Positions 52,174 through 61,171 of a stretch of 64,000 nt of DNA are shown one piece after another. The notes beneath the pieces were generated by a model that worked only from the letters and a program-made list of their open reading frames with translations, did not search any database and was not told the DNA's origin. How positions within the stretch are numbered: the stretch's first letter is position 1; every line of letters begins with the position of its first letter. The position numbers and the translations under genes were made by a program. Source of the DNA: JBMYRH01 sp049602155 (lineage in GTDB: Bacteria; Myxococcota_A; UBA9042; PHBI01; JBMYRH01); assembly GCA_049602155.1 (NCBI GenBank), contig JBMYRH010000007.1, positions 212,983-276,982 on the forward strand. Direction: 5' to 3'.

Positions 52174-52533
52174 GGCCAAGGCGAACGCGACCCAGCCGAC
52201 GATGAGTGAGACGCCACCGATAGGTGTGATCGCGCCGAGCCACGTCTTACCACTCAGGACGAGGACGAAGAGCGAGCCCGAGAAGACCAGCACGCCTATC
52301 GAGAAGCCCCAACCGGCGACCACAGAGGCGGTCGTAACGCCACCATCACGGCGCATCCAGAGGGCTACAGCCACGAGCGCCAAGGCATGCCAAAGCTGGT
52401 ACTGCGTCGCTGTGCTCCAAATATCGAGCATCCTTGGCTCCACGCGGTCGCGGAGCATATGGGCTCCAAACGCCCCCATCGCGACGCCCAGGGCCCCAAA
52501 GATCGCACCTATGGTGCCAAACCAGGACGCCAT
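52162..52533 (-). CDS. DUF423 small membrane protein
   Basis: A 123-residue protein with four membrane helices in the DUF423 (YgdD) pattern: GTIGAIFGALGVAMGAFGAH with the conserved GAFGAH, then QYQLWHALALVAVAL, GWGFSIGVLVFSGSLF and ITPIGGVSLIVGWVA. The molecular role of the family is not known. It starts one base within the stop of the phosphoesterase gene upstream (TGATG) and so is probably translated with it. Confidence 0.9.
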   Translation of the reverse strand: MASWFGTIGAIFGALGVAMGAFGAHMLRDRVEPRMLDIWSTATQYQLWHALALVAVALWMRRDGGVTTASVVAGWGFSIGVLVFSGSLFVLVLSGKTWLGAITPIGGVSLIVGWVAFALALAP

Positions 52534-53510
52534 CAGTTCGCCTCCGTCCGCGATACCTTGGACCGACGCGCGGGCCGAGGATGTAACTCACGGTGCAATG
52601 CGTTGCCCTTGTTGTCGTAGAACTCGACCACGAACTGCTCGGCTGTCACGTCCAGGATCGCGTAACCGGAGAGCGAACTCCCGAAGCGCTGACCAGGCTC
52701 GCAGCCCGGCGGACACCCAGGTCGTTCTCTAGGCAGCGCTGCGGACCCACTGGTCAGGCCAATCACACCATTATAGGTCCCCGACTGGAGCAAATGAGCA
52801 TGCGCGTTGAGGAAGATCTCCGGCCGGAGACCGTGCCTCTCGAGCCAAGGCCTGACGATGTCCTCGTCGTCTTTGTCATGATACGTCTTCAGCACATGAT
52901 GGCCGATGAGCATCGTCCACCCCTTCGCCTCTCTCAGCGCGCGCGCCGCCGTCATGGCCTGACTGTCATCCAGCGCGTTGGTGTTCAGCCCCGTAATCGA
53001 GATCACGCCGACATCGAGCACCCAGTGGAGTGAAGGCATCACGAGATCTGGGTGCTGCTCTGCGTATCTCAAGATACAGGCTTCGCGAGCCGGATCGCGC
53101 CGACCGTGGCGGACATCATGATTGCCGAGCACCAGCAACACCGGCGCTCCAAGCCCGAGCAGCGTCGCGCCGATGCTCTCATCCAGCAGCGCTGTCGCAT
53201 CCGGGGTAAGGTGCCCCTCTGGGCATGGCGGTGCTTCGGGGTACACCAAGTCGCCAAGGGCGAGGATGAGATCCTTTTTCTCCGCCTTGATCGACTTCCG
53301 GAGGGCCTTCATCGCGTCATTATCGAGGCCTGTATCGCCGATCGCGACGATACGCAGAGACTCACGCTGACCGAGCGGCAGCGGCTGCTGACCTACCCGC
53401 TTTGTCACGGCGAGCGGCGCACACCCCACACCGGACATGAGCAGGCAAACCGCCGCGATAAGCAGGTTTCGGCACCCGAGCGCCTGGGGGACAATGTGGA
53501 CCACGTGCAT
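52533..53510 (-). CDS. Metallophosphoesterase lipoprotein
   Basis: A predicted exported phosphoesterase of about 325 residues. A hydrophobic signal (LLIAAVCLLMSGVGC) ends in a likely lipobox. The calcineurin-like motifs are complete: AIGDTGLDND (a D-x-G form), GDLVYPE, GNHDVR, IGHHVLK and AHAHLLQSG. A Pro/Gly-rich loop with four Cys-Pro pairs precedes the C-terminus. ATG 53510 is chosen as start since it fits the signal peptide; GTG 53570 is an alternative and no strong ribosome site is seen for either. It is unrelated in layout to the larger phosphoesterase at 31-33 kb. Followed by DUF423. Confidence 0.85.
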   Translation of the reverse strand: MHVVHIVPQALGCRNLLIAAVCLLMSGVGCAPLAVTKRVGQQPLPLGQRESLRIVAIGDTGLDNDAMKALRKSIKAEKKDLILALGDLVYPEAPPCPEGHLTPDATALLDESIGATLLGLGAPVLLVLGNHDVRHGRRDPAREACILRYAEQHPDLVMPSLHWVLDVGVISITGLNTNALDDSQAMTAARALREAKGWTMLIGHHVLKTYHDKDDEDIVRPWLERHGLRPEIFLNAHAHLLQSGTYNGVIGLTSGSAALPRERPGCPPGCEPGQRFGSSLSGYAILDVTAEQFVVEFYDNKGNALHRELHPRPARRSKVSRTEAN

Positions 53511-53647
53511 CGTTGGCACGCTAACAGATTCATCGCAGTTAGACAGCCTGTCGTTTACGACCTCACGCACACCGTCGTTGAAACCGACCGCTCAGAAGGG
53601 TAATTACTCAACCTCCATTCACCCTGGCGACCAAGGCGATACAGGCA

Positions 53648-55951
53648 ATGTCAGAGCGCTCGTCTCGAATTCCCGGCCTCTACAAGCTCTCCACTGAAGA
53701 ACGCCTCGCCCACATCGCTGCGTTTGCCGAGCTCTCCGAAGAGGAAGTCTCTGCGCTTCGAGGCAGTGATCCTCAGCGCCTCGCAGCGGCTGACAAGATG
53801 ATCGAGAACGTGGTTGGGCTCTTCCATCTCCCCGTAGGCTTCGCGGCCAACTTCCGCCTCGATGGGGCCGACCGCCTGATGCCCATGGTGATCGAAGAGC
53901 CGAGCGTCGTTGCTGCCGCCTCCAACGCCGCCAAGCTTTTGCGCAGCGATGTCGGTATCGCCACCCGGGCAACTGCGCCCGTCATGATCGGCCAGATCCA
54001 GCTCTGCGACGTCCCCGATGTCGACGAAGCCTGCAGGGCACTTAAGTCGATGGCTGCGGAGCTCGTGGAGACCGCGAATGAATCTGCGCCGCGACTCGTC
54101 GCCCGTGGCGGCGGGGCCCGCGGCTTCGAGGTGAGGCGCTTCGACGACACCCCAATCGGTCCGATGATCGTCTGCCATGTCTTGGTCGATGTGTGTGACG
54201 CGATGGGCGCCAACCTCGTCAACGCCATGTGCGAGCGGCTGGCGCCGCGCTGCGAGACGGCGAGCGGCGGGCGGGCCTTCTTGAAGATCCTCTCCAACCT
54301 CGCAGATCGACGCCTGGTCTACGCCACAGGCCGGGTCCCATTGGAGCGCCTAGCGCGCCCGGATCTCGACATGGACGGTGCCACCGTCGCAGAGCGCATC
54401 GTGCGCGCGTCCGTCTTCGCCGAAGTCGACCCGTACCGAGCAGCGACGCATAACAAAGGCATCATGAACGGGGTCGACGCCTTCCTCCTGGCGACCGGCC
54501 AAGACTGGCGCGCCGTCGAGGCAGGCGCACATGCCCACGCAGCGAGTTCAGGCCGCTACACCGCGATGGCCACTTGGCGACTAGAAGACGATGCGCTGGT
54601 GGGCAGAATCACCCTGCCAATGCAGGTCGGTGTCGTCGGCGGCATCGTCAAAGTTCACCCAGTCGTGAAAGTGAACCTCAAGGTGCTCGGCGCAGAGACC
54701 GCTTCTGAGGTCGGCCGCGCCGCCGCGGCTGTCGGCCTCGCTCAGAACCTCGCCGCTATCATGGCCCTCGCCACAGAGGGTATTCAGCGCGGCCACATGT
54801 CACTCCATGCCCGCAACATCGCGGCTGCAGCAGGAGCACGAGAGGACCAGATCGATAAGGTGGTCGCGGAGATGATCCGGCGACGCACCATCAGCCATGA
54901 CGCCGCCAGCTCAATCTTGGACGAATCCCGGCCGAGCAGCTCGACGCCGCTCTCCCTTGGTGACGTCATCGAGGCCCGCGACCAGTGGTGGCCGGTGATG
55001 GAGGACGTCATCGCATCCGTCGTCCCAAAGGGAGAGGCCCGCGGGACGCTGGGAGACATGGTCTGGTACCAACTCGAGACGGGGGGTAAGCGCCTCCGCG
55101 CAGCCCTGGTCCCGATCGTCTGCGACGCGATGGGCGGTGAGCCTGGTCAGGTCGCCGCCTTTGGTGCCGCTGTCGAGCTCCTCCACAACGCGACGCTCCT
55201 GCACGACGACACCGAGGAGCGCCTCCGAACACGCCGCGGAAAAGACACGCTCTGGGTGCGCTACGGTTCCAACCACGCTGTCCTCGCTGGCGATGGGTTG
55301 ATGAGCGTCGCGCGGCGCTGCCTCAACGAGCTGCCTCACTCACCAGAGACGGTGCAGCGGCTCTCCACGATGGTGACCGAGCACATGCTGCGCGTCATCA
55401 GCGCTCAGATTCAGGCGAGCGGCGGCACCCGAGACCTCAAGCGATGGCAAGGATTGGTGCGTGACCGCACGGGTGGCCTCATCGCGCTCGCGCTCTCCGG
55501 GTCGGCCTTGCTCGCCGGCGCACCACGCTCACTTGTCGAGCTGCTCGACGCCATCGGCGGCCACCTCGGCGTCATTTTCCAGGTCCAAGACGAGCTCTTG
55601 GACCTCTTGGGGGCCAAGCCTCAAGCTCCGAACAGCCACGCCTTGGTAGACGGGAAGCCGGGGCTCCTCGTCGCCCACGCCTACAGTCACGCCTCGGAGA
55701 GCGACGCAGCGCAGCTCCGCGACATCTTGGATAGACCGCCGAGCCTCACGACAGACGATGACGTGACCACGGCCCGAGAGCTCCTGCAGCGCTATGGGTC
55801 TCTGGTCTACGGTGCCGACCTACTGCAAGCCGAGCAAGCCGAGGTAGACCGGCTCGCGCGAAACCTCGATCACCCTCCACTGCAACGGCTGCTCTCCGGA
55901 GTCACCGATGTCTTCCTGACACCGCTGCTCACCCGCCTAGGTCGCAGCTAG
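53648..55951 (+). CDS. Fused class II-type HMG-CoA reductase and polyprenyl synthase
   Basis: A 767-residue protein joining two isoprenoid enzymes. Residues about 1-425 are a degradative/class II-type HMG-CoA reductase with its catalytic set: Glu53 (ENVVG), Lys270 (HNKGIMNGVDA), Asp286 (TGQDWRAVEAG) and His387 (HMSLHARNIAAAAG). Residues about 440-767 are a polyprenyl (isoprenyl diphosphate) synthase: ETGGKRLRAAL, the first Asp-rich motif in LLHDDTEERLRTRRGK (520-521 DD, then Glu where Asp is usual), and the second in FQVQDELLDL (Asp-Glu-Leu-Leu-Asp). HMGR makes mevalonate; the synthase joins IPP units several steps later. No stop or frameshift separates them. Active dual function is inferred; altered Asp motifs need checking. 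Confidence 0.9.
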   Translation: MSERSSRIPGLYKLSTEERLAHIAAFAELSEEEVSALRGSDPQRLAAADKMIENVVGLFHLPVGFAANFRLDGADRLMPMVIEEPSVVAAASNAAKLLRSDVGIATRATAPVMIGQIQLCDVPDVDEACRALKSMAAELVETANESAPRLVARGGGARGFEVRRFDDTPIGPMIVCHVLVDVCDAMGANLVNAMCERLAPRCETASGGRAFLKILSNLADRRLVYATGRVPLERLARPDLDMDGATVAERIVRASVFAEVDPYRAATHNKGIMNGVDAFLLATGQDWRAVEAGAHAHAASSGRYTAMATWRLEDDALVGRITLPMQVGVVGGIVKVHPVVKVNLKVLGAETASEVGRAAAAVGLAQNLAAIMALATEGIQRGHMSLHARNIAAAAGAREDQIDKVVAEMIRRRTISHDAASSILDESRPSSSTPLSLGDVIEARDQWWPVMEDVIASVVPKGEARGTLGDMVWYQLETGGKRLRAALVPIVCDAMGGEPGQVAAFGAAVELLHNATLLHDDTEERLRTRRGKDTLWVRYGSNHAVLAGDGLMSVARRCLNELPHSPETVQRLSTMVTEHMLRVISAQIQASGGTRDLKRWQGLVRDRTGGLIALALSGSALLAGAPRSLVELLDAIGGHLGVIFQVQDELLDLLGAKPQAPNSHALVDGKPGLLVAHAYSHASESDAAQLRDILDRPPSLTTDDDVTTARELLQRYGSLVYGADLLQAEQAEVDRLARNLDHPPLQRLLSGVTDVFLTPLLTRLGRS

Positions 55952-57516
55952 ACTTCGCGCTCGGAGGCATCCCCCGCGGCGGCCTCGCCTGGGGTCGATG
56001 GGGCCTCCTCCGTCAATGGTGCAGTCGAGGGCCCAGCATCGGGTGCGACCTCTGAGGGCGGTTCAACTCCGTCGTCAGCCAAGGAGGTCACGGCGTCACC
56101 ACTCAGGACAGGGGGCTCTGCGTCCTCGGATGGGCCATCACCCGGTGTGATAGCGGGCTCACCACCCTGGTGGCCATCTCCTGCCACGTCGGCTTCGGGT
56201 AACTGCGCGACCTCGAGCAGGGGCTCGGTCTCGCCCCCAACTGGCCCCGGAGCGAAGGGCTCTTCAGCGGGCTTATCGGGCGTCGGCTCATCACCCTGAG
56301 GCTGCGCCGTCTCGCGGCTTGAGAGCGGAAAGCCTATCGCAAAGACGAGGATCGTGGTCACCACCGCCGCGAAGACCAGCGGAGGTAGATCAGCGGTCCC
56401 GACCACCCCAGAGGCGTTCGGGATCGTGGCCAGGACGCCTGCCGCCATCCCGCGTGGCAAAGAGACGACGACGACCTTCTGTTCTTGGCGCGTCAGGCCG
56501 GCGCCGCGCGTGGCCAACCAAACCGCTGGGATCCGCACGGCGAGGAGCAAGAGCCCAAGCAGCACTCCAGCGATGACCATGCCCCAAGGTGGCCCAATCA
56601 TCAGGCCGATGAAGCAGAAGAAGAGCGACTTAATAATGAACGCGATGTTGGAGTGCACATCTCGGACGCTGTCACCAAGATCGACCGGCGAGTTCGATAA
56701 AAACCCGACCTTGGCCACGATCGCCTTGGCGTTACCGACGACGATAGAGAACGCGAGGATACCCAGGGCAGCGCTCCCCCCCATCTGCTCCACTGAGACG
56801 TAGAGGACGATCAACGCCGAGAGGGTCACCGGGTACGCGTGGGGGCTCCCCCGCAAGAGCCGCATGACCGGCATCCAACACCAGGCCGCCACAGAGCCCA
56901 CCAGGATAGCGATCCCAAATTGCTCACCGAGGGTAGCGAGCGGACTGCTCGTGGACTCACCGGATGCTGTGAGGATCGTGATCATCGCGAGCGTGACGAC
57001 CACACAGAGAGCGTCGGTCAACGCACTCTCGAGACCCACGAGGTTGGAGACCTTGGGGTTGAGCTTCGCGAGGTTCATCGAGGGCATCACGATGAGTGAA
57101 CTTGAGCCACCCACGATGGCGCCAAGCATCACCCCGTGGAGGAACGTCCAGCCCTCCAGCAGCAAGGCCCCAGCGAGCCAACTCACCACCGCCACCGAGA
57201 GGACGGTGACGACGAAGCCAGTCGAAGAGAGCAGCGCGGCGCGAGGCGCCACCCGCGCAAGCTCACCAATCTTCAGACGACTGCCGCCCTCGAAGAGGAC
57301 GATGATCAGCGTGATCGACGCGAAGAGCTGAATCGCGTCGTCGTTTTGCTTAAGGGTCTCGGTGTCGATCACCCCGGACACGGGCCCCAAGAAGATGCCC
57401 AGCAAGATCAGCCAGATGACATCTGGGATCTGAGTACGCTTCGTGATCGTCTCCCCGAGTGCACCGACGAGGATGACGACGGCGACGAGAGACAGCAATA
57501 CGGTGACAGGGGTCAT
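55948..57516 (-). CDS. Sodium/proton antiporter (CPA1/NhaP-like) with long acidic tail
   Basis: A 522-residue transporter with about 12 hydrophobic helices in the first 400 residues, matching the cation:proton antiporter-1 group: LGIFLGPVSGV near the N-terminus, LIIVLFEGGSRL, the LVGLESALTDALCVVV helix carrying the candidate ion-binding Asp (ALTD), and the RGMAAGVLATIP segment. The final about 115 residues (about 405-522) are Glu, Asp, Pro and Gly rich, without membrane segments, and longer than in common NhaP proteins. It is convergent with the fused HMGR gene (4-base overlap). Ion specificity is not readable. Confidence 0.88.
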   Translation of the reverse strand: MTPVTVLLSLVAVVILVGALGETITKRTQIPDVIWLILLGIFLGPVSGVIDTETLKQNDDAIQLFASITLIIVLFEGGSRLKIGELARVAPRAALLSSTGFVVTVLSVAVVSWLAGALLLEGWTFLHGVMLGAIVGGSSSLIVMPSMNLAKLNPKVSNLVGLESALTDALCVVVTLAMITILTASGESTSSPLATLGEQFGIAILVGSVAAWCWMPVMRLLRGSPHAYPVTLSALIVLYVSVEQMGGSAALGILAFSIVVGNAKAIVAKVGFLSNSPVDLGDSVRDVHSNIAFIIKSLFFCFIGLMIGPPWGMVIAGVLLGLLLLAVRIPAVWLATRGAGLTRQEQKVVVVSLPRGMAAGVLATIPNASGVVGTADLPPLVFAAVVTTILVFAIGFPLSSRETAQPQGDEPTPDKPAEEPFAPGPVGGETEPLLEVAQLPEADVAGDGHQGGEPAITPGDGPSEDAEPPVLSGDAVTSLADDGVEPPSEVAPDAGPSTAPLTEEAPSTPGEAAAGDASEREV

Positions 57517-57540
57517 GCCTTAATGTACCTCAAAATGATC

Positions 57541-59835
57541 TTATTCGCAGGCCGAGCCCTGATCACGCCACGCCAAGACTTGCCCTGCCCCCTCGGTGAG
57601 GAAACCGTAGCGACGTGCGTTCCAGTACGGCTCACTTAAGTCGTTACCGGAGTACTGACGCCAGCCCTCCATATGCACATTGGTCCCGACCATGAAGGGG
57701 TGGCGCTGCCAAATAAAATCACTGTGCGGGCGGAGCATGATGGGCAGCGCCGTGTTTGCGATTGCGGTCGTACAAGCCCCATCAGCCATCTCGCAGTCAA
57801 GGGTTGCGTCACTGCACTCGTAGCTGATGGTCGCCCCGGGAAGGCTTGCTCCAAGGACATCCAGATCGCGCTCGCACATGTCGCGCTGTTCTTCGGTGGG
57901 GCACAGCAGCTCAGTCCCCTCCGGGAACTGCGCAATGATCGACTCAACTGGGCGTGTGTAGGTGCGCCGTGGATCGTCTAAGACACCGCCGTTGCCCCCC
58001 ATCGAGACCAAGTCAGGGATCGCGTGGCCTAGGATCGCTACTTTATCGTCCCCCATGCCCTCGGGCATCGTTCCAGCGTACATAATCTCAAAGTCCGTGT
58101 TGCCATTGTGACGGACGACCTTGTCCCAGAGTTCCAAGTGAAACGCTTGCTGCATCTGAGACAATAGCGGCGACTCATCGAGGAGGTGCAAAAAGGCCCA
58201 CCAAGGACCGTAGGTGATCTGGTCGCCGTACCACTTCTTACACCAGTGCGGCAGGTTGAATGCCCCGGTCGTGAAGGCGACCTCGTCAGCGCGGAGGTTG
58301 CCGATCAGCTCATCAAAGAGGAAGGCCTTGTACTGAGGATCTTCGGTCATGTGGAAGGCGATCGTCGCGAGGTGCATCATGTGCATCGCATCTCCGCCGC
58401 GGAGCGTAGGCACATAGAGGTGATTGATGCCGTTCGCGCGCTCGTTCTCATGCGCATCGAAGTCCAGCGCGAGCTCTATCATGTCGAGCGCGAAGAGCGG
58501 ATCAGAGGCGTCCAAGACGCGCCATGGTGTCTCGTCAAACACCGTGTCCGGGCAGCTCAGGTCGAAGGTGTCCTCGTTCAGCGAATTGATCTGGCGATGA
58601 CCGTACGCGACGATCCTGTCGAGGTTGGCGAGGTCGATGTCCTCAGGATCCAACTTCAGCTCCCCTGCGTTGAAATACCCTAGCAGTGAAGTCACGGCCT
58701 CTTGGTTCTGCTGCAAGTTGATGATCTCGATCCGGTCGAGGCGCTTGAGGTAGCAGGTCAAGTGCTCGCGAATCCGGTCCTTGAGCGACGTGTCCTTCAG
58801 CAAGCCATAGACCATCGGGAAGGCGACCATCGGCCCGGTGTTTTGGTCAATGGAGGGGCGCCCGTGCCACATCGGCGTGCCCTGCCAGACCACCCCCTCA
58901 TCGTCGACGAGCCCCTCGGTGTAGATGGCTGGCGCGTCCGGCACAGTGGCCGGATCAAAGGTGCGATCTCGATGATTCAAGGTCTCAGGCCCACCGTGAC
59001 GCGTGATGTGCTTATCCGTCGTCGGGGCCCCCTCGGGCAGCAGCAGGTAGTGATAGCGGCTGATGTATCCCTTCATCCCTGAGACATCGAACATCATCAG
59101 CAGGCCTCGTGTGAGCCACTCCATTCGTGCGTAATCGGCCTGAGTGCCCGTCTGCGAATAACGCAGCGCGGCCGAGGCCAAGGACCAGCCCGTCCAAATC
59201 CCTCCATCGCCGCTGCCGCAATAGCACTTGAAGTTCTCCGGGCTGCCCCACGTCTCTTCTGGGGTTCCGGCGGGGGTCTCATTGAGGAAGTCCCGATCAA
59301 CAGCCATCCCATCGGGCGAGTTGTAGAGGTCGCGCCAACGGTCATAGAGGAACACGCGACGCAACACAGCGTCGGGCTCGGCCACAAAGGCCTCCGTGCT
59401 CGGGTCATAGATATCGCAACGATGGCTCACGCCGTCGACACAGCGTGACTCCTCGTAGATGGCACAACTCTCCACATCGCTATCCGCCAGTGGGTCCGTC
59501 GGTGCGGCCAGGGGCATCCTCGTCAGCAGCTCCGGTTGAGGCTGGGCAGCGTCCGCGACGACCACGACGTCTGTCGTGTCCCCCTCCGAGGCGTCCACGA
59601 CGAGCGCGTCCTCTGCTGCTCGGTCTGTGGCGGCGTCGGGGACCGCGCCCACATCAGCGTTCAGCCCATCGCTCTCCGCCACTGCATCCTCTGCCACGGC
59701 GCCGACGTCGCTATGCGAGGCGACGTCGCTATGCGAGGCGACGTCTTGGCCCGCTTGGCCAGAGCCTCCGTCGTCTCCACACCCCACACCCATCACGCAC
59801 AGCGCTGCTGCGACCCGTAACGCCCTCATAGTCAT
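57541..59835 (-). CDS. Large lipoprotein of unknown family, paralogue of the gene at 42.7-44.9 kb
   Basis: A 764-residue predicted lipoprotein (lipobox MGVGC). The start at 59835 follows GGAGGG by about seven bases. The tether (about 20-100) includes a repeated ASHSDV unit from an 18-bp tandem duplication. The folded region (about 105-764) shares with the 42.7-kb gene the ESCAIYEESRCVDGVSHRC segment, WTGWSLASAALRYSQTGT, LDASDPLFALDMIELAL and FIWQRHPFMVG, which is clear homology at moderate identity. Cys-rich patches lie in the C-terminal third. No family name or catalytic motif recognised. It ends 24 bases upstream of the antiporter on the same strand. Confidence 0.8.
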   Translation of the reverse strand: MTMRALRVAAALCVMGVGCGDDGGSGQAGQDVASHSDVASHSDVGAVAEDAVAESDGLNADVGAVPDAATDRAAEDALVVDASEGDTTDVVVVADAAQPQPELLTRMPLAAPTDPLADSDVESCAIYEESRCVDGVSHRCDIYDPSTEAFVAEPDAVLRRVFLYDRWRDLYNSPDGMAVDRDFLNETPAGTPEETWGSPENFKCYCGSGDGGIWTGWSLASAALRYSQTGTQADYARMEWLTRGLLMMFDVSGMKGYISRYHYLLLPEGAPTTDKHITRHGGPETLNHRDRTFDPATVPDAPAIYTEGLVDDEGVVWQGTPMWHGRPSIDQNTGPMVAFPMVYGLLKDTSLKDRIREHLTCYLKRLDRIEIINLQQNQEAVTSLLGYFNAGELKLDPEDIDLANLDRIVAYGHRQINSLNEDTFDLSCPDTVFDETPWRVLDASDPLFALDMIELALDFDAHENERANGINHLYVPTLRGGDAMHMMHLATIAFHMTEDPQYKAFLFDELIGNLRADEVAFTTGAFNLPHWCKKWYGDQITYGPWWAFLHLLDESPLLSQMQQAFHLELWDKVVRHNGNTDFEIMYAGTMPEGMGDDKVAILGHAIPDLVSMGGNGGVLDDPRRTYTRPVESIIAQFPEGTELLCPTEEQRDMCERDLDVLGASLPGATISYECSDATLDCEMADGACTTAIANTALPIMLRPHSDFIWQRHPFMVGTNVHMEGWRQYSGNDLSEPYWNARRYGFLTEGAGQVLAWRDQGSACE
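59704..59739 (-). repeat. 18-bp tandem duplication in the lipoprotein tether
   Basis: The plus-strand unit GACGTCGCTATGCGAGGC occurs twice in a row, coding for repeated Asp/Ser/His/Val residues. It keeps the reading frame and lengthens the tether. Confidence 0.7.
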
Positions 59836-59944
59836 GGCACCCTCCGAGCGCGCAATGTGCCACGACACCTGAAAGATGACCACCGCGTGGGTTGAGGAGT
59901 CGGACGTACGATTTTGGCTCCAAATGGAGACTCGCCCTACGATT

Positions 59945-61171
59945 ATGAGCATGGGACGCTTCGAAGCTTCTTCAAAGATCGCGCACTTACCGGGCCCAGA
60001 GGCCGTACAAAGTGATGACAAGGTGCCTTGGTGGGAGGCGCTGGACGAGGCCTTCCATCAGCAAGATGAGCGCTTCGATCTGGACCTCATCGACCGCGCG
60101 CGCATCACCCTCGCAGCGACCCCAGACGTCGCCATCCGTACAATCGGCGCCTACGCCGTGACCTCACTGGCGATGCCCTTCGGGTACCACCCCAAGCGAC
60201 TCAGGCAGCTCGAAGAGGACCAACATATCTACACGCTCCCCGCAGAGCGCCGAGACCCTGCAGCGTTTTTCCGAACCCCGCCCGAGGGTGTGAAGGTCAC
60301 CCGTCACCGCCCTAGGCCGCCCTACTTCCGACCACGTCATGGTCGGTGCTTTGATCTCCAGTTCGAGAGCCCTTACCAGCCCGTGAACCCTCGTGAGCGT
60401 AAGGGCTACAGCCGCCACCGACGTAACCGGGTCGCCCACGCGCGGTACTGGCGACACGAGGGCCAAGCGCGCCCGACGCTGGTCGCAGTGCACGGCTTTA
60501 GTGCCGATCCCTACTGGCTCAATGAGTGGTTCTTTGAGTTGCCTCGGTACTTCGAAATGGGCTGCGACGTCCTGCTCGTCACCCTGCCCTTTCATGGCCG
60601 ACGTAAAGGTCGACTGGCCCCCTTCTCTGGTCATGGCTTCTTCGCCGGAGGCATCGCCCGAATGAACGAGGCCTTTGGGCAAGCCATCTTCGACCTGCGG
60701 ATCTTCCTCGATTTCCTCCTAAACGACCAAGGGGCCCCTAGAGCCGGCGTCACCGGGATCAGCCTCGGGGGCTACACTGCGGCGCTCTTGGCGGCGGTAG
60801 ACGACAGGCTCGCGTTCTCTATCCCAAACGTCCCCCTGGTCAGCATCGCAGACCTCGTCATGGAGTGGCCCCCGATCAGCGTCGCGGCGCGAGGGATGAT
60901 GAGCAAGCTGGACCTATCGTTGGCCGACATCCGTCGCCTCGTCGCTGTCCACTCTCCCCTCAGTTACCCGGTAAAGCTTCCACGAGAGCGTCTCCTGATT
61001 ATCGGCGGTGTCGGAGACCGTATGGCCTCACCGAAGCACTCACGCCTGCTCTGGGAGCATTGGGACAAGCCTGAACTGCATTGGTTCGCCGGCAGCCACC
61101 TCATCCATGTCGGCCGCGACGCCTACCATGGACGAATGCGGGCGTTCCTGGACGAGCTAGACTTCCTCTAG
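59945..61171 (+). CDS. Alpha/beta-hydrolase (serine hydrolase) protein
   Basis: A hydrolase of about 408 residues, depending on start. An N-terminal helical region without signal peptide is followed by the alpha/beta core. The HGFSADPYWLNEWF oxyanion-type strand end lies at about 175-190, the nucleophile elbow GISLGGYTAAL at about 270 (Ser in G-x-S-x-G), and the HLIHVGRDAYH His near the end. Lys/Arg-rich segments (HRPRPPYFRPRHGR, RERKGYSRHRRNR) precede the core. Substrate unknown. Start not settled: ATGs at 59876, 59924, 59945 and 59951 are in frame and none has a good ribosome site. It is divergent from the lipoprotein gene and overlaps the next convergent gene by four bases. Confidence 0.8.
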   Translation: MSMGRFEASSKIAHLPGPEAVQSDDKVPWWEALDEAFHQQDERFDLDLIDRARITLAATPDVAIRTIGAYAVTSLAMPFGYHPKRLRQLEEDQHIYTLPAERRDPAAFFRTPPEGVKVTRHRPRPPYFRPRHGRCFDLQFESPYQPVNPRERKGYSRHRRNRVAHARYWRHEGQARPTLVAVHGFSADPYWLNEWFFELPRYFEMGCDVLLVTLPFHGRRKGRLAPFSGHGFFAGGIARMNEAFGQAIFDLRIFLDFLLNDQGAPRAGVTGISLGGYTAALLAAVDDRLAFSIPNVPLVSIADLVMEWPPISVAARGMMSKLDLSLADIRRLVAVHSPLSYPVKLPRERLLIIGGVGDRMASPKHSRLLWEHWDKPELHWFAGSHLIHVGRDAYHGRMRAFLDELDFL

